Shown: piece after piece, positions 34,362 through 47,690 of the stretch
Layout: each line of letters begins with the position of its first letter
Position numbering within the stretch: position 1 is the first letter of the stretch
From: Pleodorina starrii
Taxonomy: Eukaryota > Chlorophyta > Chlorophyceae > Chlamydomonadales > Volvocaceae
Direction: 5' to 3'
Length of the DNA stretch: 64,000 nt
Assembly: GCA_030267565.1 (NCBI GenBank)
Contig: BRXU01000004.1
Location: 1,107,501 to 1,171,500 of the forward strand
The notes under the pieces: model-generated
Told to the model about the DNA's origin: nothing
Databases searched by the model: none
Seen by the model: the letters and a program-made list of their open reading frames with translations, nothing else
Program-made: the position numbers and the translations under genes

Positions 34362-37300
34362 TCATCCTCCCGGCACACCCACAGGCCCAAACCCAGGCCC
34401 TGTCCCTTTCTCCGCGGCTGCTTCCTTACAGCACTCCTGCTCCTCCGCCTCCTCCTCGTCCTCCTCCTCCTCCGTATCCAGATCCCCCGCCTGCTCCGGC
34501 CAGTTGACCAGCAGTCGACACGTGGCCGCACCGCAGTTGCACGGCAGCTCCTCGGCCGAGTTGAACCGGTAGTCGTACGTCAGCTCCTCCCACGCCTCGA
34601 TGTCGCGCTGTCGATTAGCAGCAACAAGCAGGCAGGTGGCGGCAGGGACAGGAAGGCGGCACGCCGTCTATTGAAGCATGCCAGGTTGCCGGCAGCACGT
34701 GAGGGAAAGCCGCGAGTGCAAGCTATACAGGCCACTAGTCATATTTCAGGGGGCCGCTGGCCCCTGAGCCTTGGTGCGCTGGCCGTTCAGCGCAAGGACG
34801 GTTGGTTGATGTCGACCTAAGCCGGGGCCTGCGGAGGACACGCTTTCCGCAGGCCAGGTAGGGTTGGGCCGTGAGGCCCTCAGCGCTAGCCGCAAAAGAC
34901 CCCGTACGGGGCCGTGGCCCCTCATCATACAACACGCAGCCTAGGTCAAAGGTACCGTAGTAGGGCCCGCCGTTCCCTTCCTCGCACGTTGCACTCCGCT
35001 GTCCGCTCCCGCGCACACCTTTGCGGTGATGATCACGTGGTCCGAAGTGGCGCCGGTGACGGGGTCCGAGAGGGTGATGGTCCGGCTGTAGCAGTTTGGG
35101 CTGCAGCTGTGGTTGAGCAGGTGCGCCATGTTGCCTGGAGGCAAGGATTGGCGGGAGGGACCATCCAGCCATGTACCAAGGTACCATACGTCACACCCGG
35201 GACAACCGGCAACGCCAGTGCAGCGAAGGCAGGCAGGAAGGCAGACATCATTGGCGGGCGGCGGGCAGGAGAGCAAAGCAGTCGTTGCGCACTTGGGCCT
35301 CCCCATGGCAAGCGCGTGGCAGCGGCAGCGGCACCCCACACACACAAACAACAGTGACATGCAAACCCCAGAACACCTCAGATAACCCCAAAACTTCTCA
35401 CAGATGAATGAATGCACTGCTGGAGACCTACCGTACCTGACCGCGTGGCATCAATGTGCTGCTCGTCGTTGAGCGTGAAGATGTACGTTCCGCACCCGAC
35501 GAGCTTGTCGTACATGCGCCTCTCGCGCGCATCGCTGACGGACGGCCGGATGAGCTCGCCGACGTACTCGATCAGCATGTCGCCTGGCGTGCGGGTGCGG
35601 GTGAGGCGCGGAATCGTTGGGAGTTGGACAACTCCCTTCGTGTGAGGCGTCTTGGTGGAGTTGTACCCATGCATACCATGCATGCATGCCGCGCATACCC
35701 ATTCAACGCAATACCCGGCCACACCTCGCGGGACGCACAGGAGCACGCAGTGCAGCAGAAACAACGACGTGTGTGCGTGTATGCGGCCAAGCCGCATCCT
35801 TCGTCTCTCCGCACCTCGCTTGTGGGGCACCTTGGCGAAGGCGCCCCAGCCGTGGATGGCGCTCTTGCCGGCTGCCAGCCGCCGCCCCACCGTAGCGCGC
35901 ATTGCCGCGTAGCGCTCCGCCACCGACCGCGCGCCCGCCGCCGCCGCCGCCTCCTCCAGCTGCCTGGGAAGCCCGCCGCCTGCCTTCTCCCCGCCTGCAG
36001 AAGCCCCGCAGCTCAGCAGCTCAGCGCCGCCCGCCTGCTCCGTGCTGCGCAACCCCTCGCCTGGTGCTGCACCCCCCCGCCGCTCACGCAAGCTATTGCA
36101 ACCGCTGCCGCTGCCGCCGCCGCCGGCAGAGGTGGCCGCACCGAGTTGCACGCACTTGACCTCCAGGCCCGCCAGCGCCCGGTCGTCCTGCCGCAACCTG
36201 CCGGTCACTAGGTACGGCAGCTGCCGCACAAAGGTCCGCTTCTCCCGGGCGATGGCCACCGCCTCCGGCGCGCGGTGGCCCCGGCTGCGCCAGTCGGCAA
36301 AGGACATGGCCCGACCCGTGGGTCGCCCCGCCAGCTGCTCGGCACCGCCGCCGCCGCCATCCTGCTGTTGCAGCGGCGGCAGCTGCGGCGGCGGCGGTAG
36401 CTGCTGTTGTTGTGGGGCTGGACGGCTCAGCGCGTGTTCCTGCAGCAGCTGCTGCTGCCGGCGCGCGCGCAGCTGCTCGCGGGTCAGCTCCGCGCGGCGG
36501 TCGGCGAAGCGGCCTCCGGGGTAGCTGCAGCGGAACTGAGGCCGGTGCAGCACCAGTTCCTCGTGGCGGGGGCAGAAGCACGCCAGGGAGATGCCGTTGC
36601 CCAGCGACACCGTGCCCAGACAGCCGGCGCCGGCGAGGCCCGAGGCCGCCGCCGCCGCGGCAGCAGCCGACCGCGCGCCGATGCGGCCGTCGCGGCGGGG
36701 CCGGCCCCGCCCGCGGCGCTGCAGCGACCGGGCCGCCGTCACCGCCGCCACCGCCACCTCTCTGGCTGATGCCGTGGCGCCATCGAGCTCCGAAGCCAGC
36801 GCCGGTGCGGCCCCGAGCGGCTTGGCCCCAGGCATCTGCCGGGACTCGTCCTTGGCGGCCCCTGCCGGACCCTCGGCGGGGAGCTGCGCCGCCCCCGCCG
36901 TGGCGGCGCTTGCCGAGTTCGGAATACCCGGCAGGTTCTCTTTGCCGTCGTCCACCTCCATGCCCGGGGCCGCTGTGGCGCCGCCCCCGCCGGGCTGCCG
37001 CCGCGCCGCTTTCGTCCGCGCGGCGGCTCCCGGCCGCAGCTCGCACATCGCAAGACCCGCCTCCCGCGCGCACATGGGATGGAAGGCGGTGTAGCACCGG
37101 GCGTCGCCGGCGCACTGGATGCAGGCGCCGTGCGGCTGCTTGCACAGGAAGCAGCGCAGCGAGGAGCGGCTCTGGACGGCCTGCAAGGACAGGGAATACC
37201 GTTAGTTGGTAGGGTCAAAGTCTAAGCACCAACACAAGGGAAGAGTACGTGGTAGGGCGGGGCCAAAGGCTAGACTAAGCACCAGCACGTGCAGGTGGTG

Positions 37301-40300
37301 CTGGGAAACGACATGAGCCTACGAGGACCACGTTCCCGCGTTCCCAAGCACTCGCGTCCCGCACCGCAACGCGTCAGTGATACCGTAGCTCCCCGGAAGC
37401 ACACTGTTACTTCCTGCTCGTCCAACCAGCAACTCCAACACCGAAATGCTCGAGCGCGCGCGTGTCGGATTGGGCGCAGTTGTTTGTAACCCTGCGCTAA
37501 GGACTATCAGGGTGAGGTCCCTGATGCGTCGGGTGGGACCGTTTCCACGCCTCCGGTGCAGCAGCACCATGAAATGAATGCCTTGTCGGGGTGTGTGTGT
37601 GTGGCACGTGGTCGCGCCGGAGGGAACACGCACCACGCACCTTGGCGACGCCCTGCACGGGTTCCAGGCTGTCCGGGTCCCCGTACGTGCAGCCCGGCGT
37701 CCACACCGCACACACCAGGTGGACCCAGCCGCCCGACTCGCTGCGCTTCATGGGGCCGCCCACCACGGGGCACAGCTCACACGGGGGAGACAGCTCGCGC
37801 GGCAGGCCAGCGGCGTGCAGCTGCGAGCGGAAGGCGCAACACAGCGGGCCAGGGGACGGGAGAGATCGGGTGGAGGCAGCGCAGCGCAGCGCCAAGCCGA
37901 AATACGTGCGGGAGTACCCTGGTAGCAGGACTATCACATGTGCCCATCACGGCTAGTACGGTGATAGGTCTATCACAGCTAGGACGATACGCACGCCCCA
38001 TATCGCGGCCTCTCATTCAGCAAGGGATCTTCCTTCGCGGAGAAGGTGACGGCATTGCCCTCAAACACACGAGGTCCGGCCGACCGACCGATCGATGTGT
38101 TTCAGCCCGCCCCCCGCCCCCCGCTCCCCGCGCACCTGGCACACATCACACAGCCAGAGCGCCCCGTGCGGCGGCTGCTTGACGCCGTAGCAGCGCGAGT
38201 GCACCACGCAGCGACACAGGTCGCACTCCAACTTGAGGTTGCCCGGGACCTCCTCGTCCTGCGAGGCGCAGGGTGACGCGGAGTTGATCACGTGGGTCAA
38301 AGGGCGGGTCGGGTCAGTGGCCTTGACGGGCGGGGCAAGGGATAGCTACCTTGCCAGTAGGGAATATGTGTGTGTGTCCCTCCGCGCCAACCCCTTTCAC
38401 GCGTGCAACCCATCCCGTGTTTTCAATCCTTCCACAGCTTGGCCCATATTCCGCTTCTTTTAGGCAGTTTACAACCGACTCTAGAGGGGGACGAGCAGCT
38501 GCTGCCTACCTCGCCGCACACCTCGCACTCGAAGCACATGCCCGCCTTGGCCTGCGGGACCGCCTGCACGCCCGGCGGCATGCGCAGAGCGCGCGCGTAC
38601 AGCGCTCGCCGCTGCAGCTCCTCGTGCGGCGTCTGCGGCGGGACACGGCCCGACAGGCACACTGGGGTTAGGGGCCCAGGTGGATACCAAACCACCGCGG
38701 CAGGGTCGACGCCCGGGTATCGCGGGCTCAGGCGCTCGGGCCCTGGCATCGACAGGAACGCAAACAGACCACACAGATACCCGTACGCCACGAGGCCCAA
38801 GGAGTAGGAGTGCAAAGAGGCCCTGATCCCAGAGCCGGGCCCTCCCTCCCTACCAGCGGCGGCACCGGCGGCCTGTCCTGGTCGGGCCAGTTGGCAAAAC
38901 GCTCGCAGCGCTCCGCGCCAGGCAGGGCACGAATCAAAGCGGCGACCCGTTGGTTGCTCAGCCCGAACAAGTCGGCGCCCGTCTTGGCGAAAGCCCTGTA
39001 ATATGGGGACGGGGACACTCGTTAGGAACGCTGTTGTGGATGCCGCGGGAATGCCAGGACGGTACCCTCGCCGCTCGAGCCCGCGTGGCGGAGCGGCAGG
39101 TCTCACGCGACTCACACGCAGGTGGAGTGATCCTCCAGAGCTGAGTACCGGAAACGCGGTCGTGCCTTCCGCGTTACGGCGTCCTTTCCTACGCACAGCC
39201 CCCCCACACCATGAAACGCGTCCATTGACAGCAAAAGCGCCTTACCCAACCCAGTCCAACCGCTCTCTTACCTCCCTCTTGCTCGGGCGTCGTCCTCGAA
39301 CAGGGCGCGCATCGCCCGCGTGGCGGTGTCCGCGGACACTGGAGGCTCGCCCTCGGGCGTGATCCTAACGCAGGCGCCAACGGCAGGGCACGGAAGCAAA
39401 CGAAACCACGATACGCTTAGATACGTGCTGATCACCACGAAACGTCACCCAGGGCGGACAGCCGCGTCCGCTCAACAAGCCAAAGGGCATGGGAGGTGGA
39501 GGTACAAAGAAGGGGATGGGAGGGGGCTCCAGCCCAAGCGTGCATAGCCCACATGTACACCACCCACCAGCTGGAGACCATCGCACGGCGCGTGCGCACC
39601 AGGTGCCATGGGAGCGAGGCGCACCTGAACACCGGCCGCACGCTGTCCTCGGACGCCACCACCTCCATCAGGTGCCGCACTTCCCGCCCGCCGCTGGCGC
39701 CGCTGGCCATCATCCGCGCCGCCGTGTAGCCCACCGGGTAGATGTACTTCTCGTCGTGGAACCAGCGGCTCAGCCATACCACCTCACCCAGCGCCAGCAC
39801 CCGCATCTTGGGGCCAAGGACCAGCGGCAGGGCGGCGCTGCGGCCGCCGGCCGCTGCAGCGCCACCGGCAGCGCCGCGGTCGCCGCTGCGCGCTCCGGCC
39901 CGCTGCACGGCGGTGCCCTGCACGCCGCCCGCGGCAGCGGCGTCGCCGCGGCCCCCCTCCCCCTCATGCAGAGCCTGGCCGTCGTCGTCTTCGTCGTCCT
40001 CGTCTTCGTCGTAGTTGGGCGGGATCATGCCGCGGGGCAGCTCGCCCTCCTGTCATTGTTAAAAAATCAAGCAGCCACAGTCGCCGTCGCAGTGGGGCCT
40101 CCGCGGCTTGTGCGTTAGGGGACAGGCCCCAGGGCGACCCAGGACTGGGCGGACAAGACGTCAAAACGCCCGAACAAGACGTCAAAACGCCCAGCTGGCA
40201 AGGGAAGATGTAGATCTGTGAATACAGATCAACGCCAGAATTCACAGATTCCACAGATCGTGAACCAGCTTGCCAGTTCCCTGTCGCGCACACACATGGC

Positions 40301-43300
40301 GCTGTAATGTCGCCATGGGCGGCGTGGGTCCAATGCACACCCGCATGGCGTAGACAGAAAGAGGCTTGCGCCAGGGGTTTGGGCTTTGTTCTGGGAGTTG
40401 AGGGCTGTGGGTTGAGCATACTCACGACATTAAGGCAGCAGCAAACGGCCAACCAACCTGGGAGCGGCTGCGCGACAACCCAAATCAAGGCCGGGCAGAA
40501 CGGGACGCCCATCCGCCGTTTCGCAATTCCCCTCAAGCAAACCCGGCACACCACACGTAGCACGTACCGTCATGTAGGTGCGCAGCTCAAACATGGCGCG
40601 ACGGAAGCGCTGGCTCTGCGCGCCCCCAGAGCCGGGGCCGGCGCCCGCAGCGCCGCCCGCTGCCTGAGCGCTGCCGCCGCCGCCGCTAGCGTCGACAGCG
40701 GCAGCAGCAGGCGCCGTGGCGCAGCGCGCATGCCAACCCAGTTCGAGTGCCGCCAGGAAGGGCAGCACGCCGCCGCGGTCCGGGATGCGTGCGCCCGCCT
40801 CCACCACGGGCAGGCCGAGGACCGTGTGGTCGCCGAAGAAGCGCACGAAGGCGATCTGGAGAGGGACGAGGACCAGAAGAGGCATCCAGCGAAGGCTGTG
40901 GCCTTTGCGCCTCGGAGGAAAACTACGGAGCAACACGCGCTTGCGGACCCCGCAACACCAAGGCCCGAACACGAGTTGGGCCCGCCGTCCCGGGACAGCG
41001 AGGAACCCAGTGAGAGGGAGAGCATAGGGGGTCGAGGGCCGCGCAAGCTGCTGGTGTCGCGGAGTTGAGTCAGCGAGATTGCTACGGTCGCGAGCGCGCA
41101 TACCTGCCCGGCGCTGGCCGAGGTTGCCTGTCGCGCCCGAAGGTTGAGGCCTTCGCGCTCCGCCTCCTCGCGCGTTATGATGATGGCGGGCCACGGCATG
41201 GAGCGCCGGACTTGCGCCCACACCACCTCGCCCGGCCGCAGAACCTGGCTGGAAGTCCAGTCGTGGGGCAGCTCCGGGAGGGCGTCCGCCACTGCTGGGC
41301 CGCCGCGTCCGCCGCCGCCGTCCACGTCATCGCTCCCTGGCTCGTGGCCAGGCTCCAACTGCCCTCCATCCTCCGCGACCGCATCCGCTGTCCCTGCTGC
41401 CGAGGAAGCACGCGCAACCGCCGGGTTCAGAGCCGGCACTGCTGCCGCTGCCGCCGGTACAGCACCAGCCGCTGTGGGCGTGCAGCCGCTCGCCAGGGCG
41501 TCAACTCTAGCCCCGTCAGCCGTCGGCTTGGCTGCTTTGGGTGCCCTTGGTGGCTGCCGGTGTCGGGCCGCGCTGCTCGCCGGGAGGCCGTCGGTGGCCC
41601 CCCGCTGCATGACGCCCGTCAGTGCTCGCAGGTGAGCCGCCCGGGAGGCCCAGCGCTCAGCTGCAGGGATCCAAACAGGGGTCGGCATCTCGGCAAGTCA
41701 AACGAAGCGCCAACGTCATTCCGCTGTCTCCAAGCCCCGAAACCGGCTACTCCTCACACCGACGGATGTGGGCTTGAGCGCGTTAAGAGCCCGCAATCGG
41801 GTCGCGTGGAGTGTATGGTATGCTGCATGGCGCAACTGCAGGACATGGCAAACAAGTTCCAGATCACACGCTGCCTTGAAGCACCGGTCAAGAAGCACCG
41901 TCGCTTTTCCGTGGTGACGCACGCAGCAACGCTCTCACGCACCCTTGGCCACAAGCTCCTCTGGATCCTCCCCATCCGCCGCGCCCGAGTCCTCGTGCGC
42001 TCCGCCGTCCTTGGGCGGCTTCGCCCGATGCGCAGGCTTGCACGCGGCCTTCTGCTTCTGCTGCACAAGGGCGTCTGCGCGTTGCTGCACCCGCACGGCA
42101 CCCGCCTCCAGGCACTCCGCCACACGCCGCAGCTCCTCCGGCGGCCGGGGTGCGAGGCCCGCCTCGGCCTCCCCGGGGACGACCTGCAGCCGCACCTCCT
42201 CCGCGGCCAGATGCAGGTGCTCCACGTCCCCATCGTCGTACTCCACCGTGTGCATGCCCGAGTCGGTGTCGAAGCGGGTGACTCGCCCACAGAACCAGGC
42301 GCCCTCATCGGGCCACATCACCCGGATCTCCCGACCCACCAGCTGCTCCGAGGACAGCCACAACGCTACCTGGAACACACACACAGAAACGAAGGCGGGC
42401 CCGTATATTCTGCAACAAATGTATCGGGCTTCCTGCACGATAAGGCGCCCTCCGACGCCAAAAATTGTTGGCCGAACATGCGAAAGGAGGTGAGCACAGT
42501 ATAAGGTTGTGCTAGCAGGCAACATGAACTGCACGTCAACTAGTCCCGTGGTATCCCCCGAGCCCTGCATCTGATCATAAATTCTCTCACTCAGGATCGG
42601 GTATCGCATGCCACTGCCGCACCTGAATTTCGTGGTACTGCTTAAAGCCCGCGCAGTGCCGCCTGAAGTGCTTATACGTGTCCCGCAGCTCCGCCGAAGC
42701 AGCCGCAAGTCGACGGCGATCCTCGCCATTCAGGCGGCCGCGGGCCCCGCCTCCGTGGTTGGCTGTGCAGCCCGGACCGTCCTCCGCAGGCCGCCCAGCC
42801 GCCTCGTCCCGTGGGTCCGCATCGCCTGCTGGCGCGCCGGCGACGGCAGCGACCGAACCCGGCGGACGACTGGCAGCCTCGCCACCTGACGGGTGGTGCT
42901 TGCCCTCACCATTCACCGTGGATGGATCCTCATCCGCAACGGGCTTCCCAGCTGCTGTGGCGGCTGACACCGTCGCGCGAAGGGCCGGCCACGCGCGCGG
43001 GACGTAAAGCTTGCCGAGGTCGGTGTCTACCGCCCAGCCACCGCGGCCGCTGCGCGGCGCAGTGCCCCATGCGCCTGCCCCGGTGCTCGCGGATGGGGCC
43101 CCGCCGGCCTGCTGATCTGGGTCCAGACCGTGCCGGGCCGCGACCGATCCCATGGGTTCTTGCTGGGAGGCGGCAACAAAAAGCGACGCCCCAGACGCAC
43201 GGCCCAGATGCGGTTCTGCAGGGTTGTCTTGGGCACCCCGGCCGGGCCGGCGACCTGGCTTCTGCGCCAGCTGGCCGAGCAAGCTCTGGCGCCGCCTTGC

Positions 43301-44595
43301 TGAGCCCGGCGAGCACACCCGGAACGGCACCGACCCGCACTCCGTTCCGGATGTCCGGTGCGGAGAACGGTCACCGGGCTCTGCCTGTGTCGCAGGCGCG
43401 TCGCTGCCGCTCACGTGATGCCGCTGGGAGGACGGCACTGGGCGTTCGCTGCTCGGCGGGAGACCTGAAGCTGTCGGCGGTGGGTGGCGCTGCTGTTGGG
43501 GGGAGGCAGCGCTCCCGCGGCCGTGCGCGCTGCTGGCAATGGCCGCGGCAGCATGGATGGCCGCCGCGCGCTGCAGCCGGCCAGGCGTCAATGTGCCGGC
43601 TGCTGCTGCTGCTGCCGCCACCTCCGCGCGCGGCTCAGGGCAAGCTCCCTGTTTCACGCCGACCGCCATCTCGTGCTGGTCCCTGGCGACACGGACGTCA
43701 GCAGCTCGGCGGCGCAACAGCTCAACTGCAAAGAAGGGCGGCGACGCGTGCGTTCTGAGTTGTTGCAAGAGTGTCTTCACAGCGTCACAACCCGTATCCT
43801 CCGCGTGACGTGCACAGCTTGGCAGTGCGTTGCAGTCACACGGCGGACCCGGCAATAGCCGTCAGCTATCGAATACTCGACCTCACGATCTGGGTCGGGT
43901 TCCCCGCTATGTACCCATGTACCCATGGTGCGCCCGCTATGTACCCATGGTGCACAAAGGCTATGACCCAGATTGGGTTAAACAACCCGAGGGTTAAGCG
44001 CCGTCCAGCTCACGTCTCTGGCGATCCTCCTCCTTCAGCAGAGCGCGGCCCCGCGCTGTCTGATGGTGCACTGCCTTAGCCTGCAGCTTGTCCGCAAGTT
44101 CGTCGAGGTGGCGCGCGAGGGCGGCCAAGTGGCCAGTGCTTGGGGCACGCAGGCCCCGCAGGCAGTCGGACGGAAGCTGCACCTTCTCGACGGCCATAAC
44201 GAGGGTCTCCTCATCGCCTGCATGCCATCCGGGGACGGCCAGTGTCACAAATGGTTCACAGCACGCGCAGCACTGCGTGCCGCTCACAGCAGGCACGCAC
44301 CATCTTCATACTGGACTTCGTGCTCAAATGAAGCCGCCAAGTACTTGACTATTTTGCCCGCGAAGAATCGGCCCTCGTCAGGCCAGAAGACTCGGACGGG
44401 TTTCCCAACAAGGGCCCTGGGGCACCACAGTGCCGCATCCGTCCTGCGTGCGAGTTCAACTTGCGTTATGATGCCCGAGACGACTACGTGATACGAGCGA
44501 GCTACGGATTGCGTCAGAGTCCACAACACGCAAGAGTCCACCGCGACGCCTTGACCCGCAAGTGGAACCACGGCAGGAGTACAGGAGCCATTCAA
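34362..44595 (-). CDS. Trithorax/ATX-like histone H3K4 methyltransferase
   Basis: Nuclear SET-domain enzyme methylating histone H3 lysine 4. Sixteen exons: 44595-44301, 44217-44014, 43725-42623, 42369-41943, 41660-41104, 40855-40568, 40049-39625, 39364-39272, 38995-38854, 38632-38510, 38258-38136, 37820-37641, 37180-35815, 35583-35437, 35134-35019, 34607-34362; about 1945 residues. Domains in order: Tudor-like 1 (residues ~58-100, FWPDEGRFFAGKIVKY); Tudor-like 2 (~540-600, MWPDEGAWFCGRVTRF); PWWP (~815-900, SMPWPAII); FYRN (DEKYIYPVGYTAAR); a FYRC-like stretch; PHD (CDLCRCVVHSRCYG); extended PHD (CELCPVVGGPMKRSESGGW to FHPMCAREAGLAMCEL); SET (IEYVGELIRPS, HLLNHSCSPNCYS, LTYDYRFNS); post-SET (CNCGAATC). 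Order matches plant ATX1/ATX2. The long inter-domain regions are Ala/Gly/Pro-rich. The first exon and start codon are uncertain; more 5' exons may exist. Confidence 0.88.
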
Positions 44596-45103
44596 TCCCG
44601 GACTTCGTGTTGGAGCAGCTCTTATACCATGTGACCTATGCGCCCCGTTGCAGCATCTATCCAGACAGCGGCGCGCTCACAACTTACTGTTCCCATAAGT
44701 CACGCCGCTCTACTTTTTGCTTCTTAGTTGGTCGCATCATGCTGATAAGCTAGTCTTTCACTTGTTGGCAGGATGGCGCATGGCGAGCTATGATAACTCG
44801 GGCGGCAGCCAGCGGGCAAGTCAGGTCAAGTGGTATACATACGTTGCAAACAGCATCACGAGGCTACCTAAGCAGTTATAGTGGGCTCACGACGGTTGCC
44901 ATCGACACATGCAGCTGAAGAGGTGTGCACTGCACTGCAACACTGAAAGCTTCATCATGAGCGGTTTGAATCCACCGTACGACGCTTTCCTGCGAACCAT
45001 TTCGGTTCTGGTTCGGCCCGGTTACGAAGCAATTATTATTTATTATATTGCTGCGACCGAGTTAGGAGGGTGACCAGGACTGCGACTAGGGCCCCGCTTC
45101 ACG
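44596..45103. promoter_or_regulatory. Divergent promoter region
   Basis: About 500 nt between the trithorax-like gene (minus) and the fibrillin gene (plus), less GC-rich than the coding DNA. It must hold both promoters unless the methyltransferase extends further upstream. No clear TATA box or other motif is seen. Confidence 0.4.
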
Positions 45104-46615
45104 ATGGCCATATCGAGCACTTTCCACAGTGCGCCGGTTCAATGCCACCGGCGATGCGCACCGCGACAGTGTGTGAGTTCTCTACGCCGTAGCGTCACTT
45201 ACCGGCGCACTCGCTCTTGCGTGGCCGACGCCCCTACCGACGAGGTTTGGGTGACCGCACACTGCAGGTCGCACCGCTGCGGCAGCTGCCCTTCTCATCA
45301 ACAGGTGATCGCGTTGTTCGGTCGCGGGCAGGCGCCGTAGACAGCGTCAGCCTCGATGACCTCATGCCCACAAAGCTGGAGCTCTTGAAGAAAGTGGCAT
45401 GCCTTAACCGGGGCGCTATTGCGTCTAGCAACGACAAATACGAGGTGGGCGTGACTGGCTGTGGGGACCTTGCGTCTGATGAAGGGGGACGTACCCTGGC
45501 TGGGTTGACGCGTGCCTTTGGTTGCGGCCAACCCAGGGCCAGCGGGCTCGGTCGAACAACCGCCTGATGCGGGCCTGGAAGCCGGCCCCTAAGGCGCACC
45601 AAGCGTTGCTCTTTCGGAGGGATTGTGCCCATCGAGACCGCATGCCGTCCTCACAAAAACCTACCCAGGAACTCGTACCAACGGAACTCCAGTTAACCCT
45701 GAAATTTTCAGCCCCCATGCCATCCCGCCGATGATCGTTATTCCCCCGTTTCCGCCCCCCACACAAAACACACAAAGCAAAGGGCTTCATTCCTGCCTGC
45801 ACGCCAGCTCCTTTGGCCATGCCACCGTGTCCCGACGTTCCACCCCTCCACCAACCCCTTACCTGCCGCCCTTGAACCGCGTGATGCGGCCCGGCTTGGC
45901 ACCGCCGGCCGTGCGCCCGGTTCGCCCCACACTTCCGGCTTCCATACATTCACCCCAGCCCCCTCACCCCTTCACCACCTCCCCTCTTCCCGCCGTCCGC
46001 GGCGGCATCTTGTCTCTTTCCTTACCCCCCGCACCCCACCCCACGCCCGCTCCTTGCCGCCGCCAGGTCTCGAGCTACGTGGAGGTGCTGGAGGAAGCTG
46101 GCGGCCCCTTGGTGGCGCTTGACGGCGTGCAGGGCAAGTGGGAGCTGCTGTACAGCTCCGTGGAGCCCTTCCGCTCCTCGCCCTTCTTCTGGGCCTTCCA
46201 GGAGGGCCTGGTGCAGAGCCGCGAGCTGGCGGGTCAGATCTTTGCCTTCACGGACGCCATCCCGGGCGCCACCATCGGCGCCGCCTACCAGACCATCTCC
46301 TTCGACACCGCAAAGCTCATCTCCGAAGTGGACTTGGAGCTCTTCCCCGCCATCCGCGGCACCGTCGTGACCACGAGCATGGTGGTGCAGGAGCCGCCGC
46401 GCGGGCTGGCGGTGACGGTGCAGAGCACGCGCGTGTCCAACTCCAACGTGCTGCCCTTCGTGGACAACGTGGTGGTGCCGGTGCAGGAGGCCGTGGAGGC
46501 CATCCGGGGGCCGGGCGCCACGCGGGTGGAGGTGGAGATTACGTATCTGGACGGCGACATGCGCATCGCGAGGACGCGGCCGGACAACGAGATCTTCATC
46601 TACAGGCGGGTGTAA
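45104..46615 (+). CDS. Plastid lipid-associated protein / fibrillin (PAP family)
   Basis: Lipocalin-like protein of thylakoids and plastoglobules that binds lipids or quinones. Three exons: 45104-45172, 45268-45444, 46067-46615; 795 nt, 264 residues. The first 23 codons plus part of exon 2 form a Ser/Arg/Cys-rich chloroplast transit peptide beginning MAISSTFHSAPVQCHRRC. Exon 2 carries the family start LELLKKVACLNRGAIASSND. Exon 3 holds the beta-barrel: GVQGKWELLYSSVEPFRSSP, a central barrel with TISFDTAKLISEVDLELFP, and the conserved C-terminal TYLDGDMRIARTRPDNEIF. The start is chosen because it splices in phase through a GTGAGT donor at 45173. Which fibrillin subgroup it belongs to is not resolved. 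Confidence 0.9.
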
Positions 46616-47534
46616 GAGGGTGCAGAGTGTGCGAAACAGTCTAAGCGGCGAGCTGGCGAGCTGAGAGGGGTGTGGACTGTGGAGGGGCGTGAGAGGACGT
46701 GAGGGAAAGGGATGAGATGAATTGGTGACGAGAGGGGTAAGAGGAGGGCGGGAAGGGGCAGGGGTGAGGTGCTGGGTGTGGGTGGAGTTGGCGGCGCTGG
46801 ATGTGTTTGCGCCCGCGCGCGCGCACCAGGCGGCATAGCGCAAATAAGGCCCGGTTGGTGTCGGGATACACACATCGCGATGAAGGTTCTGGGACTTGGG
46901 GACTTTTGGGACTGCTCAGGTATTGAGGGTTCCCTGCTCAGGCCGGGGCGTTCTCGGGTGAGCGAAGTTCGTAGGAGGCGTGGGAGTGAGGTCTGTGGCG
47001 CCGAGGAAGGGGCAGCGGCCTTCACATTCTCCGGGGTACACTTTGAGCGGAGCGTCCATATTGAACGAGGGCTGTGTCTTCTATGGCGAGCCGAAGCCGA
47101 GAGGGAGAGACACGCCAGCCCGTTAGAGGGAGGCCACGCCCGCCGGGGCAACCGGCCGTGTCGGTTGGCAACCAGCTGGGAACTGCTCCTCGCGCGCGGA
47201 CGGTGGTGATTATGGCTTTATGGGTAATGGGCGTATCTCGATGCGTGGTGAGCGATGTGTGCACTTGTGCGTGGGGTCGTGAGCCGAGAGTGGGATCGAA
47301 CAAACGTCGACGTCACGTGTTGTTGAGAGTGAGCGGAATACTTGCCTTGTCTGGAGGTGGGGTTCGTGCTGTGCGGCTTCTTTGCTGTGGGTGTGACGGC
47401 TTTCTGTCCAGTGATCCCGGCTGTCGCGGGCACAATGCAGACAGTTGAACGCGTGTCGCGTCGAGGCACTGGCATCACCGGAACGGGTTCGGATGCGCGG
47501 CAGCGTAAAACAACGGCTCGGATCGCGCTGAGCA

Positions 47535-47539
47535 TGTAA
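47535..47539 (+). terminator. Candidate TGTAA polyadenylation signal (fibrillin)
   Basis: TGTAA 920 nt after the stop codon, within the usual range of long volvocine 3' UTRs but not unique evidence. Confidence 0.3.
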
Positions 47540-47652
47540 GGTTGGCCATTCCACTCTGTGATGATCATCATCAATGGCAGCTTTCGTCGCCAACACATGG
47601 CGTGGCGCGTTTCCTTCACTAGAGGCGGGCGTTAGGGTCTCCACGGTAGGCT

Positions 47653-47690
47653 ATGCTAAACCCTAAAACCTAAACCCTAAAAACCCAAGC
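47653..47690 (-). repeat. Degenerate telomere-type repeat
   Basis: Reads CTAAACCCTAAAACCTAAAC then CCTAAAAACCC. These are degenerate CCCTAAAA/CCCTAAA units on +, i.e. TTTTAGGG-type on the minus strand. Intergenic. Confidence 0.7.

Noticed and set aside
46769..47209. 147-codon + strand frame after fibrillin
   Set aside because: Low-complexity start, no similarity; most likely fibrillin 3' UTR.
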